Below are positions 10,301 to 18,872 of a stretch of 57,308 bases of DNA, in pieces. The notes beneath the pieces were generated by a model that searched no databases, was not told the origin of the DNA, and saw nothing but the letters and a program-made list of their open reading frames with translations. Both the position numbers and the translations under genes were made by a program. How positions within the stretch are numbered: position 1 is the stretch's first letter; every line of letters starts with the position of its first letter. Source of the stretch: Bacteroidales bacterium (GTDB lineage Bacteria; Bacteroidota; Bacteroidia; Bacteroidales; UBA932). The DNA is taken from the NCBI GenBank assembly GCA_017464245.1, contig JAFUDV010000079.1:1-57308 (forward strand), read 5' to 3'.

Positions 10301-10699
10301 GTCATAGACGGACAGATGGGATTCGGTGCCGGAAACCCTGTTCCCGTTGGCATCCACCCGGTAGGCCTGCACGGTGAACCAGTACTTCTGGTCCGCCGTC
10401 AGGCGGGTCGTATAGGGGACCTCGGCGGGCTCGAGCGTCCAGCTGTTTTCCATCTGGGTCATCGCCTCGTCCGTGTACACGATGAGTTCGTAGCCGCCGG
10501 CGTCCTTGTTCACGTCCCAGCCGAAGGTGATGACATCACCCAGGGTGGCATCGACGCGGGCCGTGAGGTTACCGGGGGTCAGGCAGCGGGAGAGCTGGAT
10601 TTCCGTGATCTCGTCCCACTCCTTGTTCACGCAAGCGGAAAGCACGGTGAGACCGAGAAGGGTCGCCAGGGAAACTTTCAATATATTCTTGTATTTCAT
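7386..10699 (-). pseudogene. Surface lipoprotein, DUF4957/DUF5123-like, with duplicated C-terminal domain; frameshifted
   Basis: The gene starts at ATG 10699 with a lipoprotein signal (VLSAC, Cys23). FN3-like repeats cover about 25-240. A parallel beta-helix with many N/V ladder residues follows (about 240-560), then linker domains and two near-identical C-terminal domains of about 130 residues. The reading frame breaks inside the first copy. At 7871-7880 the plus strand reads TTCTCGGGG where the other copy (about 7425) has TTCTCCGGGG, so one base is missing. Restoring it joins the frame to the distal copy ending YRIYYTNQ at 7386. The protein sits right after SusD, the position of surface glycan-binding proteins in Bacteroidota loci, so pectin binding is inferred. 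The shift could be a real mutation or an assembly error in a near-identical repeat. Confidence 0.75.
7389..8250 (-). repeat. Tandem duplication of the C-terminal domain segment (period about 444 bp)
   Basis: Two direct copies of a segment of about 390-440 bp share long identical stretches. For example both encode SGSKSKYNTTF and the TQKQPGGFSSNAPEVLEFS stretch. TAGAAGCGGAGACC recurs at 7411 and 7855, a spacing of 444 bp. The single-base difference that causes the frameshift lies inside this duplication. High identity suggests a recent duplication or gene conversion. Confidence 0.85.
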
Positions 10700-10712
10700 A
10701 CTGCGTCAGGTA

Positions 10713-12563
10713 TTATTGGAGGCTCTCGTAGCCGTAGTCGTTCTTGATTTTACCCTGACTGTTGGTCATGGTATCGTTGTAGATGGGCCAGAACATGTAC
10801 TGCTCGGGGTCCTTGTAGTAGATGCCTTCGATGAGGGCGTCGTACAGGCCGGTATCGACCCCCTTGCTGTCCACGACCTTGCCGAAGTAGTCGGACTTCT
10901 TCTCCCAGGCGCCCGCGGGCTTCACCGCTTCACCGGAGAATCCGTAGATGACAAGCCTGCTGCCGTCCAGCTGGTAATAGACGTCACCCTGGTCGCCCAG
11001 GTGGTTCACGTCGGAATAACGGCCGGTACGGTTGCGGAGCTCCTTCATCTTGACCTTGGACTCGTCCATCTTCTGCTTGAGCATGCCCCAGCGGATCAGG
11101 TCGAACTTGCGAGTCATCTCGCCGCAGAACTCGAAGGCGCGCTCGTCCACGATGGCGTTGAACATCGCCTCCTTGGAGCCAATCTTCTCCACATAGGTTT
11201 CCGCCTGGTCTTCGTGGCCCTTGAAGGCGCGCTCGCGGACCGGGAGGAAATACTCCTTCGCGGCATTCAGGTCGCCCTGTTCGTTGGCGATCTCGGCGGC
11301 CATCAAGAGGATGTCCGCATAGCGGAGGACCACGGGCTTCACGCCGTCGTCATTGCCGCCGGTGTAAGGATTCCGGGTCATCCAGTCCCAGCGGTACTTG
11401 CCGAAGTACCATCTCTGGATGCCGACGAGTTCCTGCTCGTTGTCGCTGTTCCAGCGCCAGTTCACGCAGGTGATGTCGCGACGGACGTCGTTGGGGTCGT
11501 AGTCGAACCACAGGGTCGGGACCGGGCCGGCATCGCCGCCGCGGGTGACCGTGGCACCGCCGGCATAGGAAGAGCCCTCGGAACGCACCGCGAAGGTGTA
11601 GTTCCACCGGCCGCGGCCGTCGGAGAACGGGATCACATAGAGGGTCTCATGACCGGGGCCGGCCACGAGGTTGTCCTGGTTGCTCTGGTTCTTCCAGAGG
11701 GTCTCGTAGTCCTCGAGGGAGGCGGTGCCGGAGGTAATGGCATCCTCAAGGTAGGCCAGGGCCTTGGGGTACAGGACGCTCTTCTGGAGGTCGGGATCGT
11801 TGGTGATGCGGTTCGTGCCCAGATCGCCGGTGCCCACCATGCCGTCGTCCGGACGCTGGGCGTAACCGGAGGCCATGAGGGCGATACGGGCGTACAAGCC
11901 TTCCGCGAACAGCTTGTTCACACGGTCGGTACGGGAAGTAGCGGCGCTGGAACCGGGATAAGGGAGGTACGGGATGGCCTCCTCGAGGTCCGCAAGCAGC
12001 TGCTTGAAGATTTCATCACGGCTCACCTTGGCCTTGTAGATGGTCTCGCTGGTGGTAGATTCGAAGCGGGCCGGGACGTCGCCCCAGGCGCGGACCAGGT
12101 CGTAGTAGATCATCGCGCGGAGCGTGAGGGCCTCGCCCAGGAGGTAGGCCATGTCGGCTTTCTCCGCGGGATTGCCGTATTCACGGATGCCCTCGATGCA
12201 CAGGTTGGCGCGCTCGATCGCCTCGTACATCTTGGCGAACGGACCGTTGTTCAGGTTCAGCTGGGCGTTGTTGGGCAGCTGGGCGTACCCCGCGATCTGA
12301 TACTTCTCGTCGGTGGGCTTGAAGGTGTTATACCACTCGATGTCGCTGTTCAGGCCGATCCAGGAGAGGTAACGGCCGCGATAGTTGTTCGTCTCGCCGA
12401 AGGACTGGGCGATGGAGAAGATGGTGTTCTCCGTCAGGGAGTAGTTGGAATAGACGGTCGCCGCGTCGAAGGTGGACGGGGACTTCGAATCCAGGAACTT
12501 GTCGCAGGAAACCGCTGTGGCGGCGATGACGGCCGCAGAAAGGATATAGACAATCTTTTTCAT
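10713..12563 (-). CDS. susD: SusD/RagB-type outer-membrane glycan-binding lipoprotein
   Basis: This 616-residue protein has a lipoprotein signal (AVSC, Cys20) followed by KFLDSKSPS, typical of SusD N-termini. It also has TPR-like helices and the C-terminal FDLIRWGMLK stretch seen in RagB/SusD proteins. SusD proteins form a lid over the SusC channel and bind oligosaccharide at the cell surface. It lies 12 bp after SusC. Pectic oligosaccharides are the inferred ligand, from the neighbouring PL1, GH28, GH105 and CE8 genes. Confidence 0.95.
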   Translation of the reverse strand: MKKIVYILSAAVIAATAVSCDKFLDSKSPSTFDAATVYSNYSLTENTIFSIAQSFGETNNYRGRYLSWIGLNSDIEWYNTFKPTDEKYQIAGYAQLPNNAQLNLNNGPFAKMYEAIERANLCIEGIREYGNPAEKADMAYLLGEALTLRAMIYYDLVRAWGDVPARFESTTSETIYKAKVSRDEIFKQLLADLEEAIPYLPYPGSSAATSRTDRVNKLFAEGLYARIALMASGYAQRPDDGMVGTGDLGTNRITNDPDLQKSVLYPKALAYLEDAITSGTASLEDYETLWKNQSNQDNLVAGPGHETLYVIPFSDGRGRWNYTFAVRSEGSSYAGGATVTRGGDAGPVPTLWFDYDPNDVRRDITCVNWRWNSDNEQELVGIQRWYFGKYRWDWMTRNPYTGGNDDGVKPVVLRYADILLMAAEIANEQGDLNAAKEYFLPVRERAFKGHEDQAETYVEKIGSKEAMFNAIVDERAFEFCGEMTRKFDLIRWGMLKQKMDESKVKMKELRNRTGRYSDVNHLGDQGDVYYQLDGSRLVIYGFSGEAVKPAGAWEKKSDYFGKVVDSKGVDTGLYDALIEGIYYKDPEQYMFWPIYNDTMTNSQGKIKNDYGYESLQ

Positions 12564-12575
12564 CTCTGGAGCGGA

Positions 12576-15500
12576 TTAGAAGGTGACATTGACACCGGCG
12601 ACGAAACCGATGCTCTTGGGATAGGCGGAATAGTCCACGCCCGGGGTGAGCGGGGTGGCCCGTCGGGTATCGACTTCCGGATCGTAGCCGGAGTACTTGG
12701 TCAGGCAGAACAGGTTCGTACCCGTCACATAGATGCGGAGTTTGCGCATGTGGATCTTCTTGGTCAGATCCTCCGGAAGGGTGTAACCGATGGTCGCGCT
12801 CTGCATGCGGAGGAAGGAGGCGTCCTCGACGGCCCAGTCACTGAAGACGGCGTTGCCGATGGCGGGGCTCCACATGGTCTTTCCGCTGTTCACGGACTTC
12901 AGGGTGGCGGCGTCGGTGATGAGTTCGCCGGTGGTCCAGTCCACATTGGTCCAGCGCTTGTCCACATCCATCGCATTCAGGAGGTTGCGGTTGTAGTACT
13001 TGCGGGAGGAGGTGAATTCCACCTTATTGGCGTTATACACCTGATTGCCGATCATGAAGTTGAAGTTGGCGCTGAAGTCGAAGCCATAGGCATAGCCGGA
13101 GAGGTTGAAACCGCCGGTGAAGTCCGGGGAGGCGTTGCCGATGACCTGGCGGTCGGCCGTGGTCACCTTGCCGTCACCGGTGATATCCTTGAGTTTCAGG
13201 GCACCCGGACGCAAATAGGTGGCACCGATGACGGAAGAGTTGTCCACGACACCCTCGTTCAGCACCCAGTTGGCGCCGTCCCAGGTGAAGTCGTCGGGAG
13301 TATACATTCCGTCGCTGAGATAGCCGTACATGTTGCCGAGCGGCTGGCCCACCTGGACGATGTAGTCGTCACCGATTTCGGTGGAAGCCCAGTAGGACTG
13401 GGCCATGATGGCCTCGAGGCCGCCGAGGTCCGTCACCCGGTTGACATTGTAGGCGATGTTGCCGCCGATGTTCAGGGAGAAGTCCTTGTTGGACACGATC
13501 GGGGCGTTGAGCGTGAGCTCGATACCGCGGTTGCGGGTGGAACCGACGTTCTGGTACTGGCTGTCGTAGCCGGAGCCGGGGATCGGGAAGTTGATGAGGA
13601 GGTCCTTCGTATCGTTCTGATACGCCTCGATACTACCGCTGAGGCGGCTCTGGAAGAGGCTGAAGTCCAGACCGATATTGTGCGTATAGGTGGTCTCCCA
13701 CGTCAGGTCGGGATTATTCATGACCTTGCCGGCGGTGAAGATGTTCTGGGTCATCGACAGCCAGGAGGTGGTGGAAGAGGCGTACTGCTTCATCAGCTGG
13801 CCGGAAGGGATGTTGTTGTTACCGGCGGTACCGAAACTGTAGCGGAGCTTGAGTTGGTCCAACCAGCTGTGGGCATTGTCCATCCAAGGCTCGTTGGAAA
13901 TGGTCCAGGAAGCCGCCGCGGACGGGAAGTAGCCCCAGCGGTGGCCGCGGGCGAACTTGGAGGAGCCGTCGGCACGGAGCGTGGCACCGATGGAATAGCG
14001 GTGCTTGTAGTCGTAGTTCACGCGACCGAAGAAGGAGAGGAGTTTGTCGTCCGGGCTGTAATAGTTGTTGCTGGAGGCAGGGACGCCGGAGGACATGAAG
14101 TTCCAGGCCATCGCGGCATCGTAGAAGACCGGGAAGCCATCCACGAGGTCGGTGATGGTGTTGCTCTTAGTGATCGTCATTTCCTCACCGAGGAGGGCCG
14201 TCAACTGATGGTCGCTGTTCTTGATGAGGTCCGCAAAGTCGTAGTTGAGGGTGTTCGTATTGCGGTAGCGGGTCCGGAAGGTCTCCTTATGCTCGGTGGA
14301 AGGGGTATTCTTCACGGTGGACTGGTTCGCCACGTAGTAGGTCGTCAGACCGTAGAAACGGTCGTCGCCCTGGCGGTAGTCCTCGAGACCGCCCTCGATC
14401 TTGAGGCGCAGGTTGTCGATGATGGTCCAGTTGAAGGCCGCATTGGCATTCCAGGTGGAACGGATGCGCCGGGAGTCGTTGTCGGACACGGACTGGAGCG
14501 GCGGAGCGTTGTCGCCATAGTCCTGCTCGAGGTCGGAATCGGACGTGATCGCCGCCACGGGGATGGGGGCATAGGAGACGGCGTGCTTGAGACGGCCGTT
14601 ACCGGAGGTCGTCGCACGGTCGTTGATGCCGTTCGCACCGGAACCGCGGGTATTCACGCGGGAATAGCGGATGTTGGCGTCGATGCTGGTGTTCTTGGAG
14701 GTCTTGAAATTCCCCTTGAAACTCAGGTTGTCACGGGTGTAGTTGGAACCCACCATGATGGCGTCGTCCCCCGTGTGGGCATAGCCCAGGGTCCAGTTGT
14801 AGTTCTCGCCGCTGCCGGAGACGGAGAAGTCCGCGCTCATCGAGGAACCCACCTTGCCGAAGACGGCGTCCACCCAGTTGTTGCCCGTGAGGTTCTGGTA
14901 CAGGTCCATGTCACCGAAGGGGCCGAAGTACGGGACGTAGTTGTTGTCGATGTTGCCGCGGATGGAGGCCAGTTCGTACTGGAACTTCACGAAGTTCGCC
15001 GGATTCATCGCGACGACCGCACCCGCGTTGGCCATCTTCTTGAGGCCGTAGTAGGCGTTGAACTTCACGGAAACCTTCTGTCCCTTCTCGGCGCTCTTGG
15101 TCGTGACGATGACGACGCCGTTCGCGCCGCGGCTACCGTAGATAGCCGTGGAGAAAGCATCCTTCAGCACGTCGATGGACTGGATCTCGGAGGAAGGGAT
15201 GTCGTTGATGGACTCCACCGGGAAACCGTCCACGATATACAGCGGACTGTTGTCCTGGGTGATGGAGGAACCGCCGCGGACACGGATCTTCACGTCGGCG
15301 TCCGGGTCGCCTTCCGTCGTGACGACGGATACGCCCGCCATCTTACCGGAAAGGGCCTGGGAGACGGAGGTCACCGGCTGTTCGGTGAGTTTGTCGGAGC
15401 CCACGGAAGCGACGGCACCGAGGAGGTCACGGCGCTTGACCGTCTGATAACCCACGACGACCACTTCGTCGAGGAAGGTCGAGTCTTCCTTCAGGACCAC

Positions 15501-15779
15501 GTTGATGACCGTCTGGTCGCCGATGGCGATCGTCTGGTCACTCAGCCCGATGAAGGAGAACACCAGGTTCACCGCGTCGGCGGGGACTGCCAGCGTGTAG
15601 TCGCCGTCGATGCCGGTGATGGTGCCGACGGTCGTACCCTCGACAACCACGCCCGCCCCGATGAGCGGCTCACCGGATTCGTCCGTCACCACGCCCGTGA
15701 TGGTCTTCTGGGCGGACAGGGTCCAAGCCACGGTAAGACCAGCAAGCACGAGTGCGAGTTTCTTGACTGGATTTTTCAT
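12576..15779 (-). CDS. susC: SusC-type TonB-dependent outer-membrane transporter
   Basis: The protein is 1067 residues with a signal peptide ending near LSAQ. A carboxypeptidase-regulatory-like domain covers about 25-105 (TGVVTDESGEPLIGAGVVV). A DEVVVVGYQ segment and the TonB plug (about 115-230, with SPLYIVDGFPV and YGSRGANGVVIV) come next, followed by the 22-strand barrel ending in aromatic-rich VNVTF. It imports oligosaccharides together with SusD using TonB energy. It follows the PL1 gene by 37 bp and precedes SusD by 12 bp. Context points to oligogalacturonide import. Confidence 0.96.
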   Translation of the reverse strand: MKNPVKKLALVLAGLTVAWTLSAQKTITGVVTDESGEPLIGAGVVVEGTTVGTITGIDGDYTLAVPADAVNLVFSFIGLSDQTIAIGDQTVINVVLKEDSTFLDEVVVVGYQTVKRRDLLGAVASVGSDKLTEQPVTSVSQALSGKMAGVSVVTTEGDPDADVKIRVRGGSSITQDNSPLYIVDGFPVESINDIPSSEIQSIDVLKDAFSTAIYGSRGANGVVIVTTKSAEKGQKVSVKFNAYYGLKKMANAGAVVAMNPANFVKFQYELASIRGNIDNNYVPYFGPFGDMDLYQNLTGNNWVDAVFGKVGSSMSADFSVSGSGENYNWTLGYAHTGDDAIMVGSNYTRDNLSFKGNFKTSKNTSIDANIRYSRVNTRGSGANGINDRATTSGNGRLKHAVSYAPIPVAAITSDSDLEQDYGDNAPPLQSVSDNDSRRIRSTWNANAAFNWTIIDNLRLKIEGGLEDYRQGDDRFYGLTTYYVANQSTVKNTPSTEHKETFRTRYRNTNTLNYDFADLIKNSDHQLTALLGEEMTITKSNTITDLVDGFPVFYDAAMAWNFMSSGVPASSNNYYSPDDKLLSFFGRVNYDYKHRYSIGATLRADGSSKFARGHRWGYFPSAAASWTISNEPWMDNAHSWLDQLKLRYSFGTAGNNNIPSGQLMKQYASSTTSWLSMTQNIFTAGKVMNNPDLTWETTYTHNIGLDFSLFQSRLSGSIEAYQNDTKDLLINFPIPGSGYDSQYQNVGSTRNRGIELTLNAPIVSNKDFSLNIGGNIAYNVNRVTDLGGLEAIMAQSYWASTEIGDDYIVQVGQPLGNMYGYLSDGMYTPDDFTWDGANWVLNEGVVDNSSVIGATYLRPGALKLKDITGDGKVTTADRQVIGNASPDFTGGFNLSGYAYGFDFSANFNFMIGNQVYNANKVEFTSSRKYYNRNLLNAMDVDKRWTNVDWTTGELITDAATLKSVNSGKTMWSPAIGNAVFSDWAVEDASFLRMQSATIGYTLPEDLTKKIHMRKLRIYVTGTNLFCLTKYSGYDPEVDTRRATPLTPGVDYSAYPKSIGFVAGVNVTF

Positions 15780-15816
15780 GAATGGTTGATTTTAAGTTGG
15801 TTATTGATTATTGGAA

Positions 15817-17694
15817 TTATAATTTCGTATAGGTGCCGCCCGCATTCTGCGCAGCGACGATGTCCTTCACCAGGTAGTGCAGGTACATCTCCAGGTTCGT
15901 GTAACGGCCGTTCTTGTCCAGGGTGATGAGCGAACCGTCGTTCTTGTCGGACTTTCCGAGGCCGTACTTTTCCTCGAACCAGTCGGGCATGCCGTCCCCG
16001 TCGCCGTCAGCAACCTTGGACTTCTGCTCGTCGGTCGCCGTATAGGCCGGCCAGGCGCTGCCGTACTTGGACTTCACGTCAGCGATGTCGTTGATGAGGG
16101 AACCGGTCCCGTCCTTCACGTCCTTGCTGATGCGGGTGTCCACGGCGTCCTTGGCGAACGAAGCGCCGGCGTAGGTGCAGGCCGCATCCAGGGCCTTCTC
16201 GGCCGTATGGGTGGTGGTGTAGGCCGCAGCGCCGTCCTTTCCGGTCAGCACGAGCGGGGCGGAAGCGGTCTTGTTATAATGGTCGTGACCGCCCGAGTTG
16301 TGCCAGTAGATACCGGCAGGACCGTTGGCCATATCGGCGTACTGGGCGTAGACATTGCCGGCGAGATACAACTCGGGATAGCCGTCGTCGATGTTGGAAG
16401 CGTTGCAGGTGGAGCACTTACTGTAAACGCCATAGGCATCGACAAAGTACTTGCGGTCCTTGGAGGAAGGGCCCTTCTTGTAGTAGTTGTTCACCAGGTT
16501 GAAGTGACCGCCTTCGCCGCCGTAGGTGCTGTTGTCGCCCCAGTTGTAGATGACGTTGTTCCGCAGGTCCACATTCCCGCGCCGGGCCGGATTCTTATGG
16601 TCCTGGTAGATATGCGGGTGGTCGATGCGGGCGTTGCGGCTGTCGTGGTGGGCCAGGATGTTGTGGTGGAAGGAGGCGTTCTTGCCGCCCCAGAGGCCGC
16701 CGTAGCCGTGATTCCCCTTCGTGTGAAGTTTGCAGTTCTTCATGGACTCGGCAATCAGGCACCACTGGAGGGTGAAGTTCTCGTTGCCATAGAAGGAAGC
16801 CGCCTCGTCCACGCTCCAACTCATGGAGCAGTGGTCCAGGATCACGTTGTCCAGGTAGCGGCCCCAGATGCAGTCTTCGCCGTCGGCGTTGCCGGCCGCG
16901 ATCTCGGCAGCGCTCCAAGGCGCCTCGTCGCCCAGGCGGAAACGCATGAAGCGGATGATGACGTTGGAGGCCTGCAGGTTCACCGTATAGTTCTTCAGGC
17001 AGATACCATCGCCCGGAGCCGTCTGGCCCGCGATGGTGAGGTCACCCTTGGAAATCTTGAGGTCGGACTGGAGTTCGATGATGCCGGCGACATCGAAGAC
17101 GACGGTGCGGGCACCGCTCTGGTTCACGGCCCAGCGCAGCGAGCCTTCCGAACCGGTGTCCTGCAAAGTGGTCACATGCAGCACTTTTCCGCCGCGTCCG
17201 CCGGTCGTGTACATGCCGCCGCCCTCGGCGCCCGGGAAGGCGCGCGCGACGCCGTCCTCTTCCGCCGTGGGAATGGAGAAATCGGCATAATACTGCTCGG
17301 AAGGAGTGGGCGTAGGCCCGACGGGATCCTCGGTTCCTTCCGTCCGGGCATCGAGCCAGGTCACGGACGAGGCGCCGCCGGCATTGACCGCCTTCACGCC
17401 GAACTTGTAGTCCGTCGCCTTGGTCAGGTCATTGATCGTGGTGTTGCGGGTGCCGCTGGTTCCTTCCTTCACCTTGGTGCCGTCCTTCTGGAGTTCCCAG
17501 GCATAGGAAGTCGCGCCCGTCACGTTGTCCCACTGGAACTGGAGGCTGGTTTCCGTGGCCTTGTGCAGTTTCAGGTTCGCGGGGGCGGACGGCGCCGTCA
17601 CCGTGGGCGTCGGATCCACCGGATCGTCCTTCTCACCGCCGCAGGAGGCCAGGAAAAGGCCGGCAAGGGCCAGGAGGGTCAGTTCTTTTCTCAT
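15817..17694 (-). CDS. Pectate lyase (PL1-like) lipoprotein with FN3 domain
   Basis: This 625-residue lipoprotein (LASC, Cys18) has an FN3 module at about 38-120 and a right-handed beta-helix from about 145. AFPGAEGGGMYTTGGRGG opens the helix and LDHCSMSWSVDEAAS is the conserved PL1 core. An EF-hand-like DGDGDGMPDWFE lies near residue 560 and could bind calcium, which PL1 enzymes need. It would cleave de-esterified homogalacturonan by beta-elimination, yielding unsaturated products for GH105 and for KduI/KduD. The C-terminal calcium-like loop resembles thrombospondin type 3 repeats. Confidence 0.9.
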   Translation of the reverse strand: MRKELTLLALAGLFLASCGGEKDDPVDPTPTVTAPSAPANLKLHKATETSLQFQWDNVTGATSYAWELQKDGTKVKEGTSGTRNTTINDLTKATDYKFGVKAVNAGGASSVTWLDARTEGTEDPVGPTPTPSEQYYADFSIPTAEEDGVARAFPGAEGGGMYTTGGRGGKVLHVTTLQDTGSEGSLRWAVNQSGARTVVFDVAGIIELQSDLKISKGDLTIAGQTAPGDGICLKNYTVNLQASNVIIRFMRFRLGDEAPWSAAEIAAGNADGEDCIWGRYLDNVILDHCSMSWSVDEAASFYGNENFTLQWCLIAESMKNCKLHTKGNHGYGGLWGGKNASFHHNILAHHDSRNARIDHPHIYQDHKNPARRGNVDLRNNVIYNWGDNSTYGGEGGHFNLVNNYYKKGPSSKDRKYFVDAYGVYSKCSTCNASNIDDGYPELYLAGNVYAQYADMANGPAGIYWHNSGGHDHYNKTASAPLVLTGKDGAAAYTTTHTAEKALDAACTYAGASFAKDAVDTRISKDVKDGTGSLINDIADVKSKYGSAWPAYTATDEQKSKVADGDGDGMPDWFEEKYGLGKSDKNDGSLITLDKNGRYTNLEMYLHYLVKDIVAAQNAGGTYTKL

Positions 17695-17696
17695 AC

Positions 17697-18872
17697 TTAC
17701 TGTTTCTGTTCATATTCGAGGGACGCCCAGATGAAGGGGCCGATGCCCTTGGGGTCGTTCTCGATGATCTTTTCGTGGATATAATACTCGAAGGTGCCGC
17801 TGCGGTTCTCCTTGCCGCCGAGGCCGGCGACGGCGCAGCACTGCGTCAGGTTCAGGGTGCCGTCCGCATCCTCGCGGATGAAGGTCTTCACGAGGGAGTC
17901 GTAGAGGGCGCGTGGGGCCACGGATTCCGGAATGGCCAAGCCCATCCGGGCGGCCTTCAGGTACGCATAGGTGAACATCGCGGAGCAGGTAGACTCCAGG
18001 TAGTTCCCTTCCCGGCCGGGGCAGTCGAGGACCTGGTACCACATGCCGGTCGCGGGATCGGCATATTTCGGAAGCGTAGCGAGGATCTGTTCCAGGATAC
18101 CCTGGAGTTCGTCCTTTCCGGGATGTTCCTCCGGGAAGGACGGCAGGACCTCGGTGAGGGCCATCGTGTACCAGCCCAGAGCGCGGCCCCAGGCATGGGC
18201 GGACTGGCCGGTCACGGGATCGGCCCAGAACATGGACTTCGTCTCGTCCCAGGCGTGGCGCCAGAGGCCTGTCGCGGGGTCAAAGGTCTTCTCCGCCGCC
18301 ACCCTGAACTGGAGGGCGATGTCGTCGAAGGCCGAATCTTCGTGGTTGGCGGAGGCATAGGCGGCGTAGAAAGGCTCGGCCATGTACAGGCCGTCCAGCC
18401 ATACCTGGCCGGGATAGACCTTCTTGTGCCAGAAGGCGCCGGCCTGGGTCCGGGGCTGCTCCCGGAGTTGTCCGCGGGCCGTTTCGACCGCGGCGGCATA
18501 CCGCGGATCGGGAGTGGACTGATTCAGGGTAATCAGCGTCCGGGCCGGGCAGACATGGTCCAGGTTGAACTTTTCCCGGTCATATTTGCCACCGATGTTT
18601 CCGTTCTCATCCAGGATACCATCATACCACGCGCGTACGTACGCGTCGAATTCCGGAATGTCATAGGCACGGGAAACGTCCAGGAAACTGCGGAGTTCCA
18701 GGCCGGTCGTATAATTCCACTTGTAGCCACCCTCCTGGCCGTCCAGGAAAGTAGCCTCCGGAGCCCGCTTGATCTCGGACCGGACCATCCGGACGGAGAG
18801 CGGTTCCTGCTGCGGCTTGGGCGCACAGGCGGCAAGGCCGCAAAGGGCGAGGAGGAGTACGGTCTTTTTCAT
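17697..18872 (-). CDS. GH105 unsaturated (rhamno)galacturonyl hydrolase, lipoprotein
   Basis: ATG at 18872 gives 391 residues with a lipoprotein signal (LAAC, Cys16). The longer frame starting at 18977 overlaps the upstream enzyme and lacks a signal, so it is rejected. The (alpha/alpha)6 barrel carries WLDGLYMAEPF, whose Asp160 matches the catalytic aspartate of YteR-type enzymes, and WGRALGWY. It removes the terminal 4,5-unsaturated uronic acid from lyase products. The start overlaps the stop of the upstream gene (TGATG), so translation is probably coupled. Confidence 0.92.
   Translation of the reverse strand: MKKTVLLLALCGLAACAPKPQQEPLSVRMVRSEIKRAPEATFLDGQEGGYKWNYTTGLELRSFLDVSRAYDIPEFDAYVRAWYDGILDENGNIGGKYDREKFNLDHVCPARTLITLNQSTPDPRYAAAVETARGQLREQPRTQAGAFWHKKVYPGQVWLDGLYMAEPFYAAYASANHEDSAFDDIALQFRVAAEKTFDPATGLWRHAWDETKSMFWADPVTGQSAHAWGRALGWYTMALTEVLPSFPEEHPGKDELQGILEQILATLPKYADPATGMWYQVLDCPGREGNYLESTCSAMFTYAYLKAARMGLAIPESVAPRALYDSLVKTFIREDADGTLNLTQCCAVAGLGGKENRSGTFEYYIHEKIIENDPKGIGPFIWASLEYEQKQ

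Noticed and set aside
10506-15926. 1806-codon open frame on the plus strand
   Set aside because: It is antisense to susC and susD, which have clear family features. The composition is typical of a shadow frame.
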